DNA from: Oscillospiraceae bacterium
Lineage (GTDB): Bacteria; Bacillota; Clostridia; Oscillospirales; Ruminococcaceae
Direction: 5' to 3'
DNA: 64,000 bases
NCBI GenBank assembly: GCA_025757845.1
Contig: CP107211.1
Coordinates: 1,116,001-1,180,000 of the forward strand
Of this stretch, positions 50,477 through 59,908 are shown in pieces. Within the stretch, counting starts at the first letter, position 1. Each line of letters starts with the position of its first letter. The translations under genes were made by a program, and so were the position numbers. Below the pieces are notes generated by a model. The model did no database searches. It saw nothing but the letters and a program-made list of their open reading frames with translations, and was not told the DNA's origin.

Positions 50477-51196
50477 ATGAGATGGAACCATAAAATAGTG
50501 ACACTTACTGTGCTTTTGGCTATTGGAATAACAATGGTGGGCTGTGGGGCGTCCAGTTCCACGGCTGGAAGCACAGCGGCTTCCACGGCAAGCACGACAT
50601 CTTCGGAGGCGCAAAAAACGGAAGTACACCCAATGCAAGGTGTTTTACTGAGTGACCCACTTTCGGATGGCACTTATCACATCAGCTTTGAAAGCGATAA
50701 AGTATGGGTCGGTGAACGCAAGAATACCATCAACAATGCTGTTGTATACGACTATGACCGGTACACAGCCGCAGATATTGAAGCATTGAGCGAAGGAGAT
50801 ACCATTATAACACATCTAAACGGGACAGAGGAAATTACAGCCCTAACAGTGGAAAGCGTTGAGAGAGAAAACAACTATGTGACCATCAACGGTGGAATAG
50901 AAGAAGGTGGTATTGACTTATGCAAAGAGGATGACCACTACCGGACTCTGACATGGGATGATTATCCCGCTTATTATGAAGTTGGAGTGGTTAAGCAACT
51001 TGTTATGGCAGACGATATCGAACTATCGGACGGTGCAGCAGACTTTGAAGCCGACCCAGTGATCGTAAAGGGAGATCGGACGGTTTGTGATGCAATGAGC
51101 AATGAAGAAGATGCTTATGGGTGGAATGCAGGAAACACGACCGTGACCATCCAAAACGGCGAGATAACCCGTGCAGACCGCATCTGGGTGCCGTAA
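50477..51196 (+). CDS. Orphan lipoprotein
   Basis: The 239-residue protein has a lipoprotein signal (LTVLLAIGITMVGCG) and a Ser/Thr/Ala-rich linker. A mainly beta domain follows (TYHISFESDKVWVGERKN, then EGDTIITHLNGTEEITALTV). A tail ends TVTIQNGEITRADRIWVP. No family is recognised; it would sit on the outer face of the membrane. Base composition is clearly more AT-rich than in neighbours, which hints at separate acquisition. It lies between rluD (divergent) and the alaS leader. AGAAAGAAGG precedes ATG 50477. Confidence 0.7.
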   Translation: MRWNHKIVTLTVLLAIGITMVGCGASSSTAGSTAASTASTTSSEAQKTEVHPMQGVLLSDPLSDGTYHISFESDKVWVGERKNTINNAVVYDYDRYTAADIEALSEGDTIITHLNGTEEITALTVESVERENNYVTINGGIEEGGIDLCKEDDHYRTLTWDDYPAYYEVGVVKQLVMADDIELSDGAADFEADPVIVKGDRTVCDAMSNEEDAYGWNAGNTTVTIQNGEITRADRIWVP

Positions 51197-51212
51197 ATTT
51201 TGCTCAAAACCG

Positions 51213-51240
51213 TTGACAAACGTTTTGCGTATGCTATAAT
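51213..51240 (+). promoter_or_regulatory. alaS promoter
   Basis: TTGACA (51213-51218) and TATAAT (51235-51240), both perfect, are 16 bases apart and directly precede the T-box leader. Confidence 0.85.
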
Positions 51241-51246
51241 TTAACT

Positions 51247-51546
51247 GTACGCAAGGGGGCTAAGTGCCCGTCTTGTGTGATGTGAAATTATGACAGATGG
51301 CAATGATGGGGCCAGAAATGTACACACCACCGTCCAGAGAGAACGCCCGCAGGCTGCAAGGCGTTCCGGCAGGGTCCATTTCGCGCCACCCCGGAGCTTC
51401 CGGCGAATGCAAACCGGACGCTGCGCAGCGTTAACGCGCCGAAAGCGGCAGGGGACAATTTATCCTTTGCAATTTGGGTGGTACCACGGAGTTTTGAGCA
51501 GCACAGCCTTCGTCCCTTGATTGGGATGGAGGCTGTTTTTGTTTTT
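51247..51546 (+). promoter_or_regulatory. T-box leader (tRNA-Ala responsive, inferred)
   Basis: The roughly 300-base leader contains the T-box sequence TTTGGGTGGTACCACGG (51473-51489). A CAGAGAGAACG stretch is typical of the joint after stem I. A terminator follows (ACAGCC...GGCTGT with TTTTTG, 51503-51546). Uncharged tRNA pairs with the specifier codon and the T-box bulge and prevents termination. The downstream gene makes the effector tRNA-Ala. I could not fix the GCN specifier codon with certainty. Confidence 0.93.
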
Positions 51547-51625
51547 TGCGCCTGTCTGCCCCTCTGCCATAACATCATAAAAATCTGACGTGCAAACGCC
51601 AAGGACAATTGAGGAGAGAAAACTT

Positions 51626-54289
51626 ATGCAATGGACCGGTTTGAATGAACTGCGCGAAAAGTACCTGAGCTTTTTTGAAAGTAAGGGCCATCTGCGTCTG
51701 GACAGCTTCCCGCTGGTGCCGAAGAACGACCCCAGCCTGCTGCTGATCAACAGCGGCATGGCTCCCATGAAGAAGTGGTTCCTGGCACAGGAAGAGCCGC
51801 CCCGTCATCGTGTGACCACCTGCCAGAAGTGCATCCGTACCCCGGATATCGAGCGCGTGGGCATCACCGCCCGCCACGGCACCTTCTTTGAGATGCTGGG
51901 CAACTTCTCCTTCCAGGATTACTTCAAGGAAGAGGTCATCCCCTGGGCATGGGAGTTCCTGACCAGCGACGAGTGGATGGCCATCCCCAAGGACCGCCTG
52001 CACATCTCGGTGTATGAGCAGGACGACGAGGCCTACGACATCTGGACCAAGAAGGTGGGCATCGCCCCGGACCACATGGTGCGTCTGGGCAAGGAGGACA
52101 ACTTCTGGGAGCACGGCTCCGGCCCGTGCGGCCCCTGCTCCGAGATCTACTTTGACCGCGGCCCCGAGTACGGCTGCGGCAAGCCGACCTGCGGCGTGGG
52201 CTGCGACTGCGACCGCTATATGGAGATCTGGAACCTGGTGTTCAGCCAGTTCGACGCGGACGGCAAGGGCCACTACGAGCGTCTGGCACGCCCCAACATT
52301 GATACCGGCATGGGCCTGGAGCGTCTGGCCTGCGTGATGCAGAACGTGGGCAACCTGTTTGAGGTGGATACCGTGCAGAGCGTGCTGCACCATGTGGAGC
52401 ACATCGCGGGCAAGACCTACAAGCAGGATCCCAAGACCGATATCTCCATTCGTGTCATCACCGACCACATCCGCAGCTGCACCTTTATGGTGTCTGACGG
52501 CATCCTGCCCTCCAACGAGGGCCGTGGCTATGTGCTGCGCCGTCTGCTGCGCCGTGCCGCTCGTCATGGCCGGATGCTGGGCATCGACCACCCCTTCCTG
52601 GTGGACCTGGTGGAGACTGTTATCCAGTCCAGCGAGAGTGCATACCCCGAGCTGCGGGAGCATGACGCCTATATCAAAAAGGTCATCGGCACCGAAGAGG
52701 CAAACTTTGCCCGTACCATCGACGCCGGCATGAACATCCTGAACAACATGATCGACGGCCTGGAGAAGGCACATCAGCACCTGCTGAGCGGTCTGGATGT
52801 GTTCAAACTGAACGATACCTTCGGCTTCCCGCTGGACCTGACCAAGGAGATCGCCGCCGAGCAGGGTCTGGAGATCGACGAGGACGGCTTCCACGCTGAG
52901 ATGAAGAAGCAGAAGGAGCGCGCCCGCGCCGAGCGCCTGAAGAAGAACATTTCCGGCTGGAGCGAGGATCTGTTCGGCGGCCTGACCGCCGAGCCCACCG
53001 TGTTCACCGGCTACGATACCCTGAACGACAACAGCGTGGTGGTTGCCCTGAGCGACGAGGAGACCCTGACCGACGCCATTGCTACCGACGAGCAGGCCAA
53101 GGAAGGCGTGCTGGTGGTGCTGGACAAGACCCCGTTCTACGCCGAGATGGGCGGCCAGGCCGCTGACCACGGTGTGCTGACCAGTGCCGACTGCAGCCTG
53201 CGCGTGCTGGACGTGAAAAAGACCCCCAAGGGCTACTACGTCCACACCTGTGTGCTGGAAAGCGGCATCGTGAAGGTGGGTGACCACCTGACCGCAAAGG
53301 TCGATAAGGAATACCGCATGGCCATTGCCCGCAACCACACCGCCACCCATCTGCTGCAGGCTGCCCTGCGCGAGGTGCTGGGCGACCATGTGCATCAGGC
53401 AGGCTCCTATCAGGATGCCTCCATCACTCACTTCGACTTTACCCACTTCAGCGCCGTGACCCCCGAGGAACTGGCACGGGTGCAGAAGATCGTCAACGAT
53501 AAGATCTTCGACTCCATGAACGTCACCGTCCAGGAGATGCCTGTGGAGGAGGCCAAGAAGCTGGGTGCGATGGCTCTGTTCGGCGAGAAGTACGGCAAGG
53601 TCGTGCGCGTCGTTGATATCGAGGGCTGGTCCACCGAGTTCTGCGGCGGCACCCATGTCAAGAACACTGCCCAGATCGGCGGCTTCAAGATCGTGAGCGA
53701 GAGCTCTGTGGCCGCCGGCATCCGCCGCATTGAGGCTGTCACCGGCCGCAACCTGCTGATCCGCGCCAACCTGCAGGAGGCTATGCTGCACAACGTGGCC
53801 AATACCCTGAAGGCTAACAATGTCACCGCACTGCCTGTCCGCGCCGAGGCTGTCATGGCTGAGAACAAGGCTATGAGCAAGGAGCTGGAAGAGCTCAAGG
53901 CAAAGATCGCCGCCTCCAAGGTGGACAGCCTGTTCAACAACGCTGAGGAAGCAAACGGCGTGAAGATCGCCTCTGCATACTTTACCGGTACCACTGGCGA
54001 CACCCTCCGTGGGATGTGCGACAGCATCCGTGACAAGGCCGTGAACCCTGTGGTGGCTGTGCTGGTAGGCAAGGCCGAGGATAAGATCACCATGGCTGTC
54101 ACCGTCAACAAGCTGGCACAGGAAAAGGGCCTGAAGGCTGGCGTGCTGGTGAAGGAGCTGGCTGCTATCGCCGGCGGCAAGGGCGGCGGCAAGCCGGACT
54201 TTGCAATGGCTGGCCTGAAGGACGAGACCAAGATCGACGAGGCACTGGCTGCTGTGGGTGCCATCGTCAAGAAGGCACTGGGCGAATAA
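51626..54289 (+). CDS. alaS: Alanine--tRNA ligase
   Basis: AlaRS charges tRNA-Ala and hydrolyses mischarged Ser/Gly-tRNA-Ala. The 887-residue chain has class II catalytic motifs (ARHGTFFEMLGNFSFQDYFK; NIDTGMGLERLACVMQ). The editing domain has zinc ligands RNHTATHLL and FCGGTHVKNT. The C-terminal DHHA1 domain has the glycine-rich IAGGKGGGKPDFAMAG. I start at ATG 51626 after GAGGAGAGAAAACTT. Transcription is governed by the T-box leader upstream. A HIT gene follows 31 bases later. Confidence 0.97.
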   Translation: MQWTGLNELREKYLSFFESKGHLRLDSFPLVPKNDPSLLLINSGMAPMKKWFLAQEEPPRHRVTTCQKCIRTPDIERVGITARHGTFFEMLGNFSFQDYFKEEVIPWAWEFLTSDEWMAIPKDRLHISVYEQDDEAYDIWTKKVGIAPDHMVRLGKEDNFWEHGSGPCGPCSEIYFDRGPEYGCGKPTCGVGCDCDRYMEIWNLVFSQFDADGKGHYERLARPNIDTGMGLERLACVMQNVGNLFEVDTVQSVLHHVEHIAGKTYKQDPKTDISIRVITDHIRSCTFMVSDGILPSNEGRGYVLRRLLRRAARHGRMLGIDHPFLVDLVETVIQSSESAYPELREHDAYIKKVIGTEEANFARTIDAGMNILNNMIDGLEKAHQHLLSGLDVFKLNDTFGFPLDLTKEIAAEQGLEIDEDGFHAEMKKQKERARAERLKKNISGWSEDLFGGLTAEPTVFTGYDTLNDNSVVVALSDEETLTDAIATDEQAKEGVLVVLDKTPFYAEMGGQAADHGVLTSADCSLRVLDVKKTPKGYYVHTCVLESGIVKVGDHLTAKVDKEYRMAIARNHTATHLLQAALREVLGDHVHQAGSYQDASITHFDFTHFSAVTPEELARVQKIVNDKIFDSMNVTVQEMPVEEAKKLGAMALFGEKYGKVVRVVDIEGWSTEFCGGTHVKNTAQIGGFKIVSESSVAAGIRRIEAVTGRNLLIRANLQEAMLHNVANTLKANNVTALPVRAEAVMAENKAMSKELEELKAKIAASKVDSLFNNAEEANGVKIASAYFTGTTGDTLRGMCDSIRDKAVNPVVAVLVGKAEDKITMAVTVNKLAQEKGLKAGVLVKELAAIAGGKGGGKPDFAMAGLKDETKIDEALAAVGAIVKKALGE

Positions 54290-54320
54290 ATAAGGCGAAG
54301 ATCAGGAAGGAGTGTTTCCC

Positions 54321-54653
54321 ATGGAAGATTGTCTGTTCTGCATGATCGCGGAGGGCAAGATCCCCTCCAAAAAGCTGTACGAGGATGAGCAGGTGGTGGC
54401 ATTTTACGACATCAACCCGCAGGCCAAGGTGCATTTCCTCGTCATTCCCAAAAAGCACATCACCTCGGCCGCTGCGCTGACCGAGGAGGACGGTGCTCTG
54501 CTGGGCCATATTTTTGCCGTCATCGCAAAGCTGGCCAAGGAGCAGGGGCTGGAAAATGGCTACCGCGTCATTTCCAATGTGGGCGAGGATGCCGGTCAGA
54601 CCGTCAAGCATCTGCACTTCCATGTTCTGGGCGGCGAAAAGCTGCCCGTCTGA
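54321..54653 (+). CDS. HIT-family nucleotide hydrolase
   Basis: The 110-residue HINT-like protein hydrolyses nucleotide phosphoramidates or aminoacyl-AMP. It begins CLFCMIAEGKIPS and ends with the triad HLHFHVLGG. The segment VVAFYDINPQAKVHFLVIPK is standard. ATG 54321 is eight bases after AAGGAG. Its place after alaS is suggestive, because HINT enzymes can clear aminoacyl-adenylates, but the link is inferred. Confidence 0.93.
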   Translation: MEDCLFCMIAEGKIPSKKLYEDEQVVAFYDINPQAKVHFLVIPKKHITSAAALTEEDGALLGHIFAVIAKLAKEQGLENGYRVISNVGEDAGQTVKHLHFHVLGGEKLPV

Positions 54654-54681
54654 TGCCGATTATGAAAGGGAGAATTTGATT

Positions 54682-55221
54682 ATGGCTGACACTTATACCC
54701 TGCATGTTGCAGGCCTGACCCGTGAACTGACCATCTGCAAGGTGAACGACCACATGGACATTGCGGCCTTTATCATGCTGGGCGACGCCGAGCTGACCGT
54801 GGCCGCTGCCGCCGAGCTGCTCAAAAAGTGCCCGGAGTTTGACATCCTGCTCACCGCTGAGGCCAAGGGCATCCCGCTGGCCCACGAGATGAGCCGTCAG
54901 AGCGGCAAGCCTTACGTTTGTGCACGCAAGGGCGTCAAGCTGTATATGCCGGACCCCGTTGTGGTGGAAGATCAGTCCATTACCACCGCCGGCAAGCAGA
55001 AGCTGGTCATTGACCGCAAGGAGCTGGATAAGATGAACGGCAAGCGCGTGCTGGTGGTGGACGACGTGATCTCCACCGGTGGCTCCCTGAAGGCACTGGA
55101 CGATCTGGCAGAACAGACCCAGTGCACCATCGTGGGCCAGGCTGCTGTTCTGGCCGAGGGTGACGCAGCAGAGCGCAAGGATATCATCTTCCTGGAGCCG
55201 CTGCCCCTGTTCTTCCACTAA
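54682..55221 (+). CDS. Adenine phosphoribosyltransferase-like protein
   Basis: The 179-residue protein has the PRPP-binding signature RVLVVDDVISTGGSLKAL and an N-terminal domain with FDILLTAEAKGIPLAHEM. The layout matches PurR/Apt-type phosphoribosyltransferases. Apt makes AMP from adenine and PRPP. The hood region differs enough that xanthine or another base cannot be excluded. It lies 28 bases after the HIT gene, in the alaS direction. Purine bases released by DeoD (26 kb) would be substrates for such an enzyme. Confidence 0.8.
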   Translation: MADTYTLHVAGLTRELTICKVNDHMDIAAFIMLGDAELTVAAAAELLKKCPEFDILLTAEAKGIPLAHEMSRQSGKPYVCARKGVKLYMPDPVVVEDQSITTAGKQKLVIDRKELDKMNGKRVLVVDDVISTGGSLKALDDLAEQTQCTIVGQAAVLAEGDAAERKDIIFLEPLPLFFH

Positions 55222-55227
55222 GCCGCC

Positions 55228-57327
55228 ATGCGACGCCCGCTCTGCGTATTCTGCGCCGGAATGCTGGGTGTTGCGTTAGTATGCGCTTTTTTGCCGCAAA
55301 CGGAACTTTTTGTGCCGTTTGCGGCATTTTTTGTAGCCGTCTGCCTGCTGTTGTGCATCCCGGACCGCACCCGCAAAGCATTGCTCTGCCTGCTGCTGGG
55401 TGCGGCGGCCGGGCTGGCTGCCGCGAGACATACCAATGCCCGTCTGGAACAAACGCTGGAAAAATACGCCGGTCAGACGGTAGCATTGACGGCAGAAGTG
55501 GAATCGGTGTCGGCATCCTATTATCCGGGTATCGTGGATGCGGTGCTGCGGGTGGAACGGGTCAACGGCCGGGCGGCAGAGTTCCGGGTGGAATGCGATA
55601 CCCTGCCGGTTTGTGAAGCCGGGGAGCGGGTGGAGGGGCGCTTTGCACTGGAAGCGCCGGAGCCTGCCGACCGTATAACCCTCTTTGCCGACGGCGTTGT
55701 ACTGTGGGCAAGGGAGCCGCAGGCTTTTGCCCGGCTGGGCAAAAGCAGCAGCTTCCGGGCGCGCACCGGCCGCCTGCAAAAGCGGCTCAGTACCAGCCTG
55801 CGCGGTGAGATGAACGAAGATGCCGGCGGGGTGCTGGCTGCCATGACGGTGGGTGATCGGAACTATCTTTCTTCCGCCCTGCGCAGTGCCTACCGGGGCG
55901 CGGGACTCTCCCATGTGCTGGTGGTCAGCGGGATGCACGTCTCCATTCTGTGCGGGAACGTGTTCGGGTCGGTGTTCGGCCGACGCAGGCGGGAACGCAG
56001 TTATCGCAGCCGCCGGGTCAAGGCGCTGTTTACGGCCTTCCTGGCGCTGCTGCTGGCAGGGGTTACCGGTTTTACGCCTTCTGTCTGCCGGGCGGCTGTG
56101 GCGGTATGGGTCAGCGCACTGGGTGTGTGGGTCTATGGCGCATCGGACGCCCTCACCTCACTGGCGGCGGCGGGCATCCTGATGACCGCCCGCAACAGCT
56201 ATGCCGTGTGTGATATCGGCTTTGAGCTGTCGTTTGCCGCTGTGTTGGGTACACTGGCCGGTGCGGAGCTTTCCCGTCACCTGCATGCACTCTTTGCAGC
56301 GCACGCGACCCGGAAGAAAAAGCCCGCTGTATTGCAGCGCATCCTGCGACATGTCCGCAGCAGCCTGACCGAGACGGTGTGCATCGGGGTCTGTGCTTCG
56401 GCAGCTGCCTTTCCGGTTCTGGTGCTGCGGGGCCTCAGCGTCAGCATTTATGCAGTGCTGTCCGGCGCAGCAGTGCTTTGGATGGTCAAACCCATGATGC
56501 TTTTGGGCCTTGGTACTGCCTTTGCGGGGCTTGTCCCGGTGGCCGGGCCGCTGTATCTGCTGCTGGGCAAGGCTGCGGAAGCCCTGACCGGCCTGCTGAA
56601 CCGCTGGGCCGTGTGGGTCAGCGCCAAGCCTGGGGCGGGGCTGTATTTTGACACAAACTATGCAGCCCTTGTCTGTCTGCTGCTGATGGCTCTGTGCGGG
56701 TTGGCACATCTCTGGAAGGTACGGCTGCGGGTGGCTGTGCCGGGCCTTCTGCTGACGGCAGCCCTTGCCATTGGCGCAGGCAATGCCCTGTGCCGGGATG
56801 TGGTGCACATCGACCTTGTGGGCAGTGCCAACAGCCCGGCGGTGGTGGTCAGCCAGAATCACACAGCCGTGGTGTTGTTCCGGGGTGGGGCATCCACTCA
56901 GCGGGCGTTGGAAAACCAGCTGGCCCGCCGGGGCGTGACCACGGTGGAACTGCTGGCAGATCTGCGTCTGGACCCGGAAAATGCCTGTACGCTGCCTGCC
57001 CGGACGATGTGCCGAGTGGCAGTGCAGCCGGTGGGAAGCGCCGTCACCCGACAGACGTCGACCGCAGCAGTGGAGATCCTGCGTACCCGGTCCGGCTGCC
57101 TTGTGCGGCTGACCATCGGGGAGCAGCAGTTCGTGACCGTGAGCGGAACGGTGACGCTGGCCGAACCGGTCCGGGCGCAGTGGCTGCTGGCATCTCCGGC
57201 AAAGCCGGAGGCCGTGCAATGGGAACAGCTGCTGAGCCGGAGTGATCATTACCAATGGATGCAGGGCGGGGAAGCGGTATATGCTTCCCTCAGCCTGCGC
57301 CCTTCCGGCGGCTGGCGGGCAGAGTGA
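55228..57327 (+). CDS. comEC: ComEC/Rec2 DNA-uptake channel with a degenerate C-terminus
   Basis: ComEC forms the inner-membrane channel for transforming DNA. The 699-residue protein has an N-terminal DUF4131-type soluble domain (about residues 60-190). The competence membrane domain has the hallmark GAGLSHVLVVSGMHVSILCG, and about ten helices are visible. The C-terminal ~170 residues keep a beta-lactamase-like start (VVHIDLVGSANSPAVVVS) but show no HxHxDH metal motif. The nuclease role proposed for this domain is therefore probably absent. It starts six bases after the previous gene. Confidence 0.9.
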   Translation: MRRPLCVFCAGMLGVALVCAFLPQTELFVPFAAFFVAVCLLLCIPDRTRKALLCLLLGAAAGLAAARHTNARLEQTLEKYAGQTVALTAEVESVSASYYPGIVDAVLRVERVNGRAAEFRVECDTLPVCEAGERVEGRFALEAPEPADRITLFADGVVLWAREPQAFARLGKSSSFRARTGRLQKRLSTSLRGEMNEDAGGVLAAMTVGDRNYLSSALRSAYRGAGLSHVLVVSGMHVSILCGNVFGSVFGRRRRERSYRSRRVKALFTAFLALLLAGVTGFTPSVCRAAVAVWVSALGVWVYGASDALTSLAAAGILMTARNSYAVCDIGFELSFAAVLGTLAGAELSRHLHALFAAHATRKKKPAVLQRILRHVRSSLTETVCIGVCASAAAFPVLVLRGLSVSIYAVLSGAAVLWMVKPMMLLGLGTAFAGLVPVAGPLYLLLGKAAEALTGLLNRWAVWVSAKPGAGLYFDTNYAALVCLLLMALCGLAHLWKVRLRVAVPGLLLTAALAIGAGNALCRDVVHIDLVGSANSPAVVVSQNHTAVVLFRGGASTQRALENQLARRGVTTVELLADLRLDPENACTLPARTMCRVAVQPVGSAVTRQTSTAAVEILRTRSGCLVRLTIGEQQFVTVSGTVTLAEPVRAQWLLASPAKPEAVQWEQLLSRSDHYQWMQGGEAVYASLSLRPSGGWRAE

Positions 57328-57331
57328 TGCT

Positions 57332-57359
57332 TTGCAATCCGGCCGGAATGTGGTACACT
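57332..57359 (+). promoter_or_regulatory. holA promoter
   Basis: TTGCAA (57332-57337) and TACACT (57354-57359) are 16 bases apart, directly after comEC. Confidence 0.6.
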
Positions 57360-57401
57360 ATATGGGTATTATAACAATTCATCCGAAAGGGGGCCGCGGG
57401 T

Positions 57402-58430
57402 TTGGCGACCGAGGCAAAACTCCGGCAGCTGGCCGACAAAGGCTGCCCGGTGTACTATTTTTATTCCACAGAGGGGTATCTGGTGCGGCAGGCGGTGAAT
57501 GCGGCTGTCCGCATCCTCTCGGCAGACAGTGACGAGGACGCAACCGTGCTGGACGGTGCGGTTCCGGAAATCGAAGGACTGATCATGGCGGCGGGCACCA
57601 TCTCTTTTTTTGGCACCCGCCGCGTGGTGGTGCTGCCGGAGGTGGACCCGGGCGCATACGGCGCAAAGGATCTGGACGAGCTGTGCAGTACGCTGGCCAG
57701 CTTGGAAAATGCGGTGGTGGTGCTGGGCAGTGTGTTCCCATTGGAGCGCAACAAGCTCAAGGCCGGGAAATCGGCCCAGAAACTCATTGCCCAGTGCAAG
57801 GTCATCGGCTACGTTGAAGAGCTGGCCAAACCCCGGCCCTTTGAGCTTAAGGCTATGATGATCGACCGGGCAAAGGCACAGGGAACCTCACTGCCGGACG
57901 GCGCGGCTGCTGCGTTGCTGGAACGCTGCGGCGAGGATCCATTTTTGCTGGAAAATGAGGTGGACAAGCTCTGTGCGCTGTCCGGCTACCAGACCGTGAC
58001 CGCTGCCATGGTGGCCGATATGGGCACCGTGAGCCTGGAAGCCGATGTGTTTGAGATGATCCGCATGATCACCGCCAAAAACGCCACCGGTGCCTGCAAG
58101 AAATTGCAGACCCTTCTGCGCCTGCAGCAGGAGCCCATTGCCATCACGGCGGCCATGATCGGCAGCTATGTGGACCTGTACCGGGTCAAGCTGGGCGCGG
58201 CCCGCAAAAAGAACTACAGTACGGTGTTCAAGGACTTTGGCTACAAGGGCAGCGATTACCGACTCAAGCGCTCGGCCGAAACGGCGTCGCACTATACGCT
58301 GGGGCAGATCGAAGCCTGCCTGCAGGTGCTGCTGGAGCTGGACCAGAGCCTGAAGAGCCAGCCGGTGGAAGAGCAGATCTTGCTGGAAACGGCGCTGTGC
58401 CGGCTGGCCATGGCAGGGAGTGGACGATGA
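57402..58430 (+). CDS. holA: DNA polymerase III delta subunit
   Basis: The delta subunit opens the sliding clamp as part of the clamp loader. The 342-residue protein starts at TTG 57402, eight bases after GAAAGGGGG. Family segments include PVYYFYSTEGYLVRQAVN, ISFFGTRRVVVLPEVD, CGEDPFLLENEVDKLCALSG and VFEMIRMITAKNATGAC. Gene order comEC-holA is common in Firmicutes. The stop overlaps the rnmV start. Confidence 0.92.
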   Translation: MATEAKLRQLADKGCPVYYFYSTEGYLVRQAVNAAVRILSADSDEDATVLDGAVPEIEGLIMAAGTISFFGTRRVVVLPEVDPGAYGAKDLDELCSTLASLENAVVVLGSVFPLERNKLKAGKSAQKLIAQCKVIGYVEELAKPRPFELKAMMIDRAKAQGTSLPDGAAAALLERCGEDPFLLENEVDKLCALSGYQTVTAAMVADMGTVSLEADVFEMIRMITAKNATGACKKLQTLLRLQQEPIAITAAMIGSYVDLYRVKLGAARKKNYSTVFKDFGYKGSDYRLKRSAETASHYTLGQIEACLQVLLELDQSLKSQPVEEQILLETALCRLAMAGSGR

Positions 58431-59041
58431 TGCAGAATGAAATGATCCATACCGGCCGGGTGCTGATCGTGGAGGGCAAATACGATGCCGCCCGCCTTGC
58501 GCACCTGACCGATGCCATGATCCTGCTGACGGATGGATTTGGCATTTACAAAGACAAAAAGCGCCAGCAGCTGTTCAAAGCGCTGGCGCAGAAAAACGGG
58601 CTGATCCTGCTGACGGATTCGGATGCGGCGGGCTTCCGCATCAGGAACTACATCACGAATCTGGTAGGCGAAAAGAACGTGGTGCAGGCCTATGTGCCCG
58701 CCATTCATGGCAAGGAAAAGCGCAAGGAGCAGCCCGGCAAGGAAGGTTTGCTGGGGGTGGAAGGTGTGGAGGATGCCATCGTTCTGCAGGCTCTGCGGGA
58801 TGCCCTCGGGGCTGAGGCAGGCGCAGCGCCTGCCCGCCCGGAAGGTCGGCAGATCACCTACACGGACCTGTACGAATGGGGGCTCTCCGGCAAGCCGGGC
58901 AGCGCAGAGCGCAAGGCAAAGCTGTTGAATGCACTGGGCCTACCGCCGCGCCTTTCCAAAAAGGAGCTGGTCGAGGCGCTGAACCGGCTGTACACCTTTG
59001 AGCAGCTGGACGAGATCCAGGCAAGCACGCTGACCGAATAA
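58427..59041 (+). CDS. rnmV: Ribonuclease M5 (Toprim domain)
   Basis: RNase M5 matures 5S rRNA in Firmicutes. The 204-residue protein has a Toprim domain with VLIVEGKYDAARL (glutamate) and ILLTDSDAAGFRIRNYI (the DxD pair). GLLGVEGVEDAIVLQAL follows, then the family's C-terminal DUF4093 region (ITYTDLYEWGLSG; LSKKELVEALNRL). It overlaps holA by four bases and so is translated with it. A short primase-like Toprim protein is the alternative, but the C-terminal half favours RNase M5. Confidence 0.85.
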   Translation: MMQNEMIHTGRVLIVEGKYDAARLAHLTDAMILLTDGFGIYKDKKRQQLFKALAQKNGLILLTDSDAAGFRIRNYITNLVGEKNVVQAYVPAIHGKEKRKEQPGKEGLLGVEGVEDAIVLQALRDALGAEAGAAPARPEGRQITYTDLYEWGLSGKPGSAERKAKLLNALGLPPRLSKKELVEALNRLYTFEQLDEIQASTLTE

Positions 59042-59071
59042 GGATTCCGAGACCGGCACAGGAGAAATGTT

Positions 59072-59764
59072 TCACTCCTGCGACGGTTTTTTGTCCCAAT
59101 GCTGGCGCAGCTGGCACAGCGCGTGGCTTTCCAGACGGGACACATAGCTGCGGCTGATGCCCAGCAGCCCGGCGGTCTCCAGCTGGGTCAGGGGCGGCTG
59201 CCCGGCCAGCCCGTACCGCAGCAGCAGGATCTGCCGCTCCCGCGCGGGCAGCGTTTCCAGCAGCTGCCGCACTCGGAGCAGGTCTGCCTTCTTCTCACAG
59301 CATTCCTCCATGCAAAAGCCGTCCTGTATCACGTCCGCTAAGGTCAGCGCCGAGTCCCCGTCTGCCTCCAAGGTTTCCTGTAAGGAGACGGTCTGCCCGC
59401 TCTTGCGCTCCCGCCGGAACTGCATCCGGATCTCGTTTTCGATGCACCGGCTGGCATAGGTGGAGAACCGCGCCTTGCGTGTGGCATCAAAGGTATCTAC
59501 TGCTTTCATCAGGCCAATGGTGCCGATGGAGACCAGATCCTCCTGATCACCCGGCAGGGCGTAGTATTTTTTGACGATGTGTGCGACCAGACGCAGATTG
59601 TGCCGGATGAGCTTTTCGCGTGCAGCGGCATCCCCAGCCCGCAGGGCAGCAAAGGCGGCCTGCTCTTCCCGGGCGGAGAGCGGTTTGGGGAAACTTCCGC
59701 TTTCCAGATGGAGCGCCAGAAACAGAAATTTTGTGGCAAAAAATTGCAGCAAGGTCAGCAGCAC
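59072..59764 (-). CDS. SigK/SigE-like sigma factor
   Basis: The 230-residue sigma-70 protein has region 2 (NLRLVAHIVKKYYALPGD, EDLVSIGTIGLMKAVDTFD, FSTYASRCIENEIRMQFRRE). Region 4 reads LPARERQILLLRYGLAGQ and GISRSYVSRLESHAL. The N-terminus SGSFPKPLSAREE after a hydrophobic stretch (LLTLLQFFATKFLFLALHL) resembles pro-sigma-K of spore formers. I start at GTG 59764, seven bases after GGGAGGG; upstream in-frame codons have no such site. In a Faecalibacterium-like host it would have a non-sporulation role. It converges with rnmV. Confidence 0.85.
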   Translation of the reverse strand: MLLTLLQFFATKFLFLALHLESGSFPKPLSAREEQAAFAALRAGDAAAREKLIRHNLRLVAHIVKKYYALPGDQEDLVSIGTIGLMKAVDTFDATRKARFSTYASRCIENEIRMQFRRERKSGQTVSLQETLEADGDSALTLADVIQDGFCMEECCEKKADLLRVRQLLETLPARERQILLLRYGLAGQPPLTQLETAGLLGISRSYVSRLESHALCQLRQHWDKKPSQE

Positions 59765-59908
59765 ACGATATCCCTCCCGGTATATAGTTGTTAGATGGTA
59801 TGAGGAAGGGCGCGGATAGATGCCGGAGGGCGTGGAAGGGGAGCGCTTGCAAGGCACAGGCAGAAGCTATCGTGAAATTTAAGCCGATCTATGATTGATG
59901 CCGAGACC

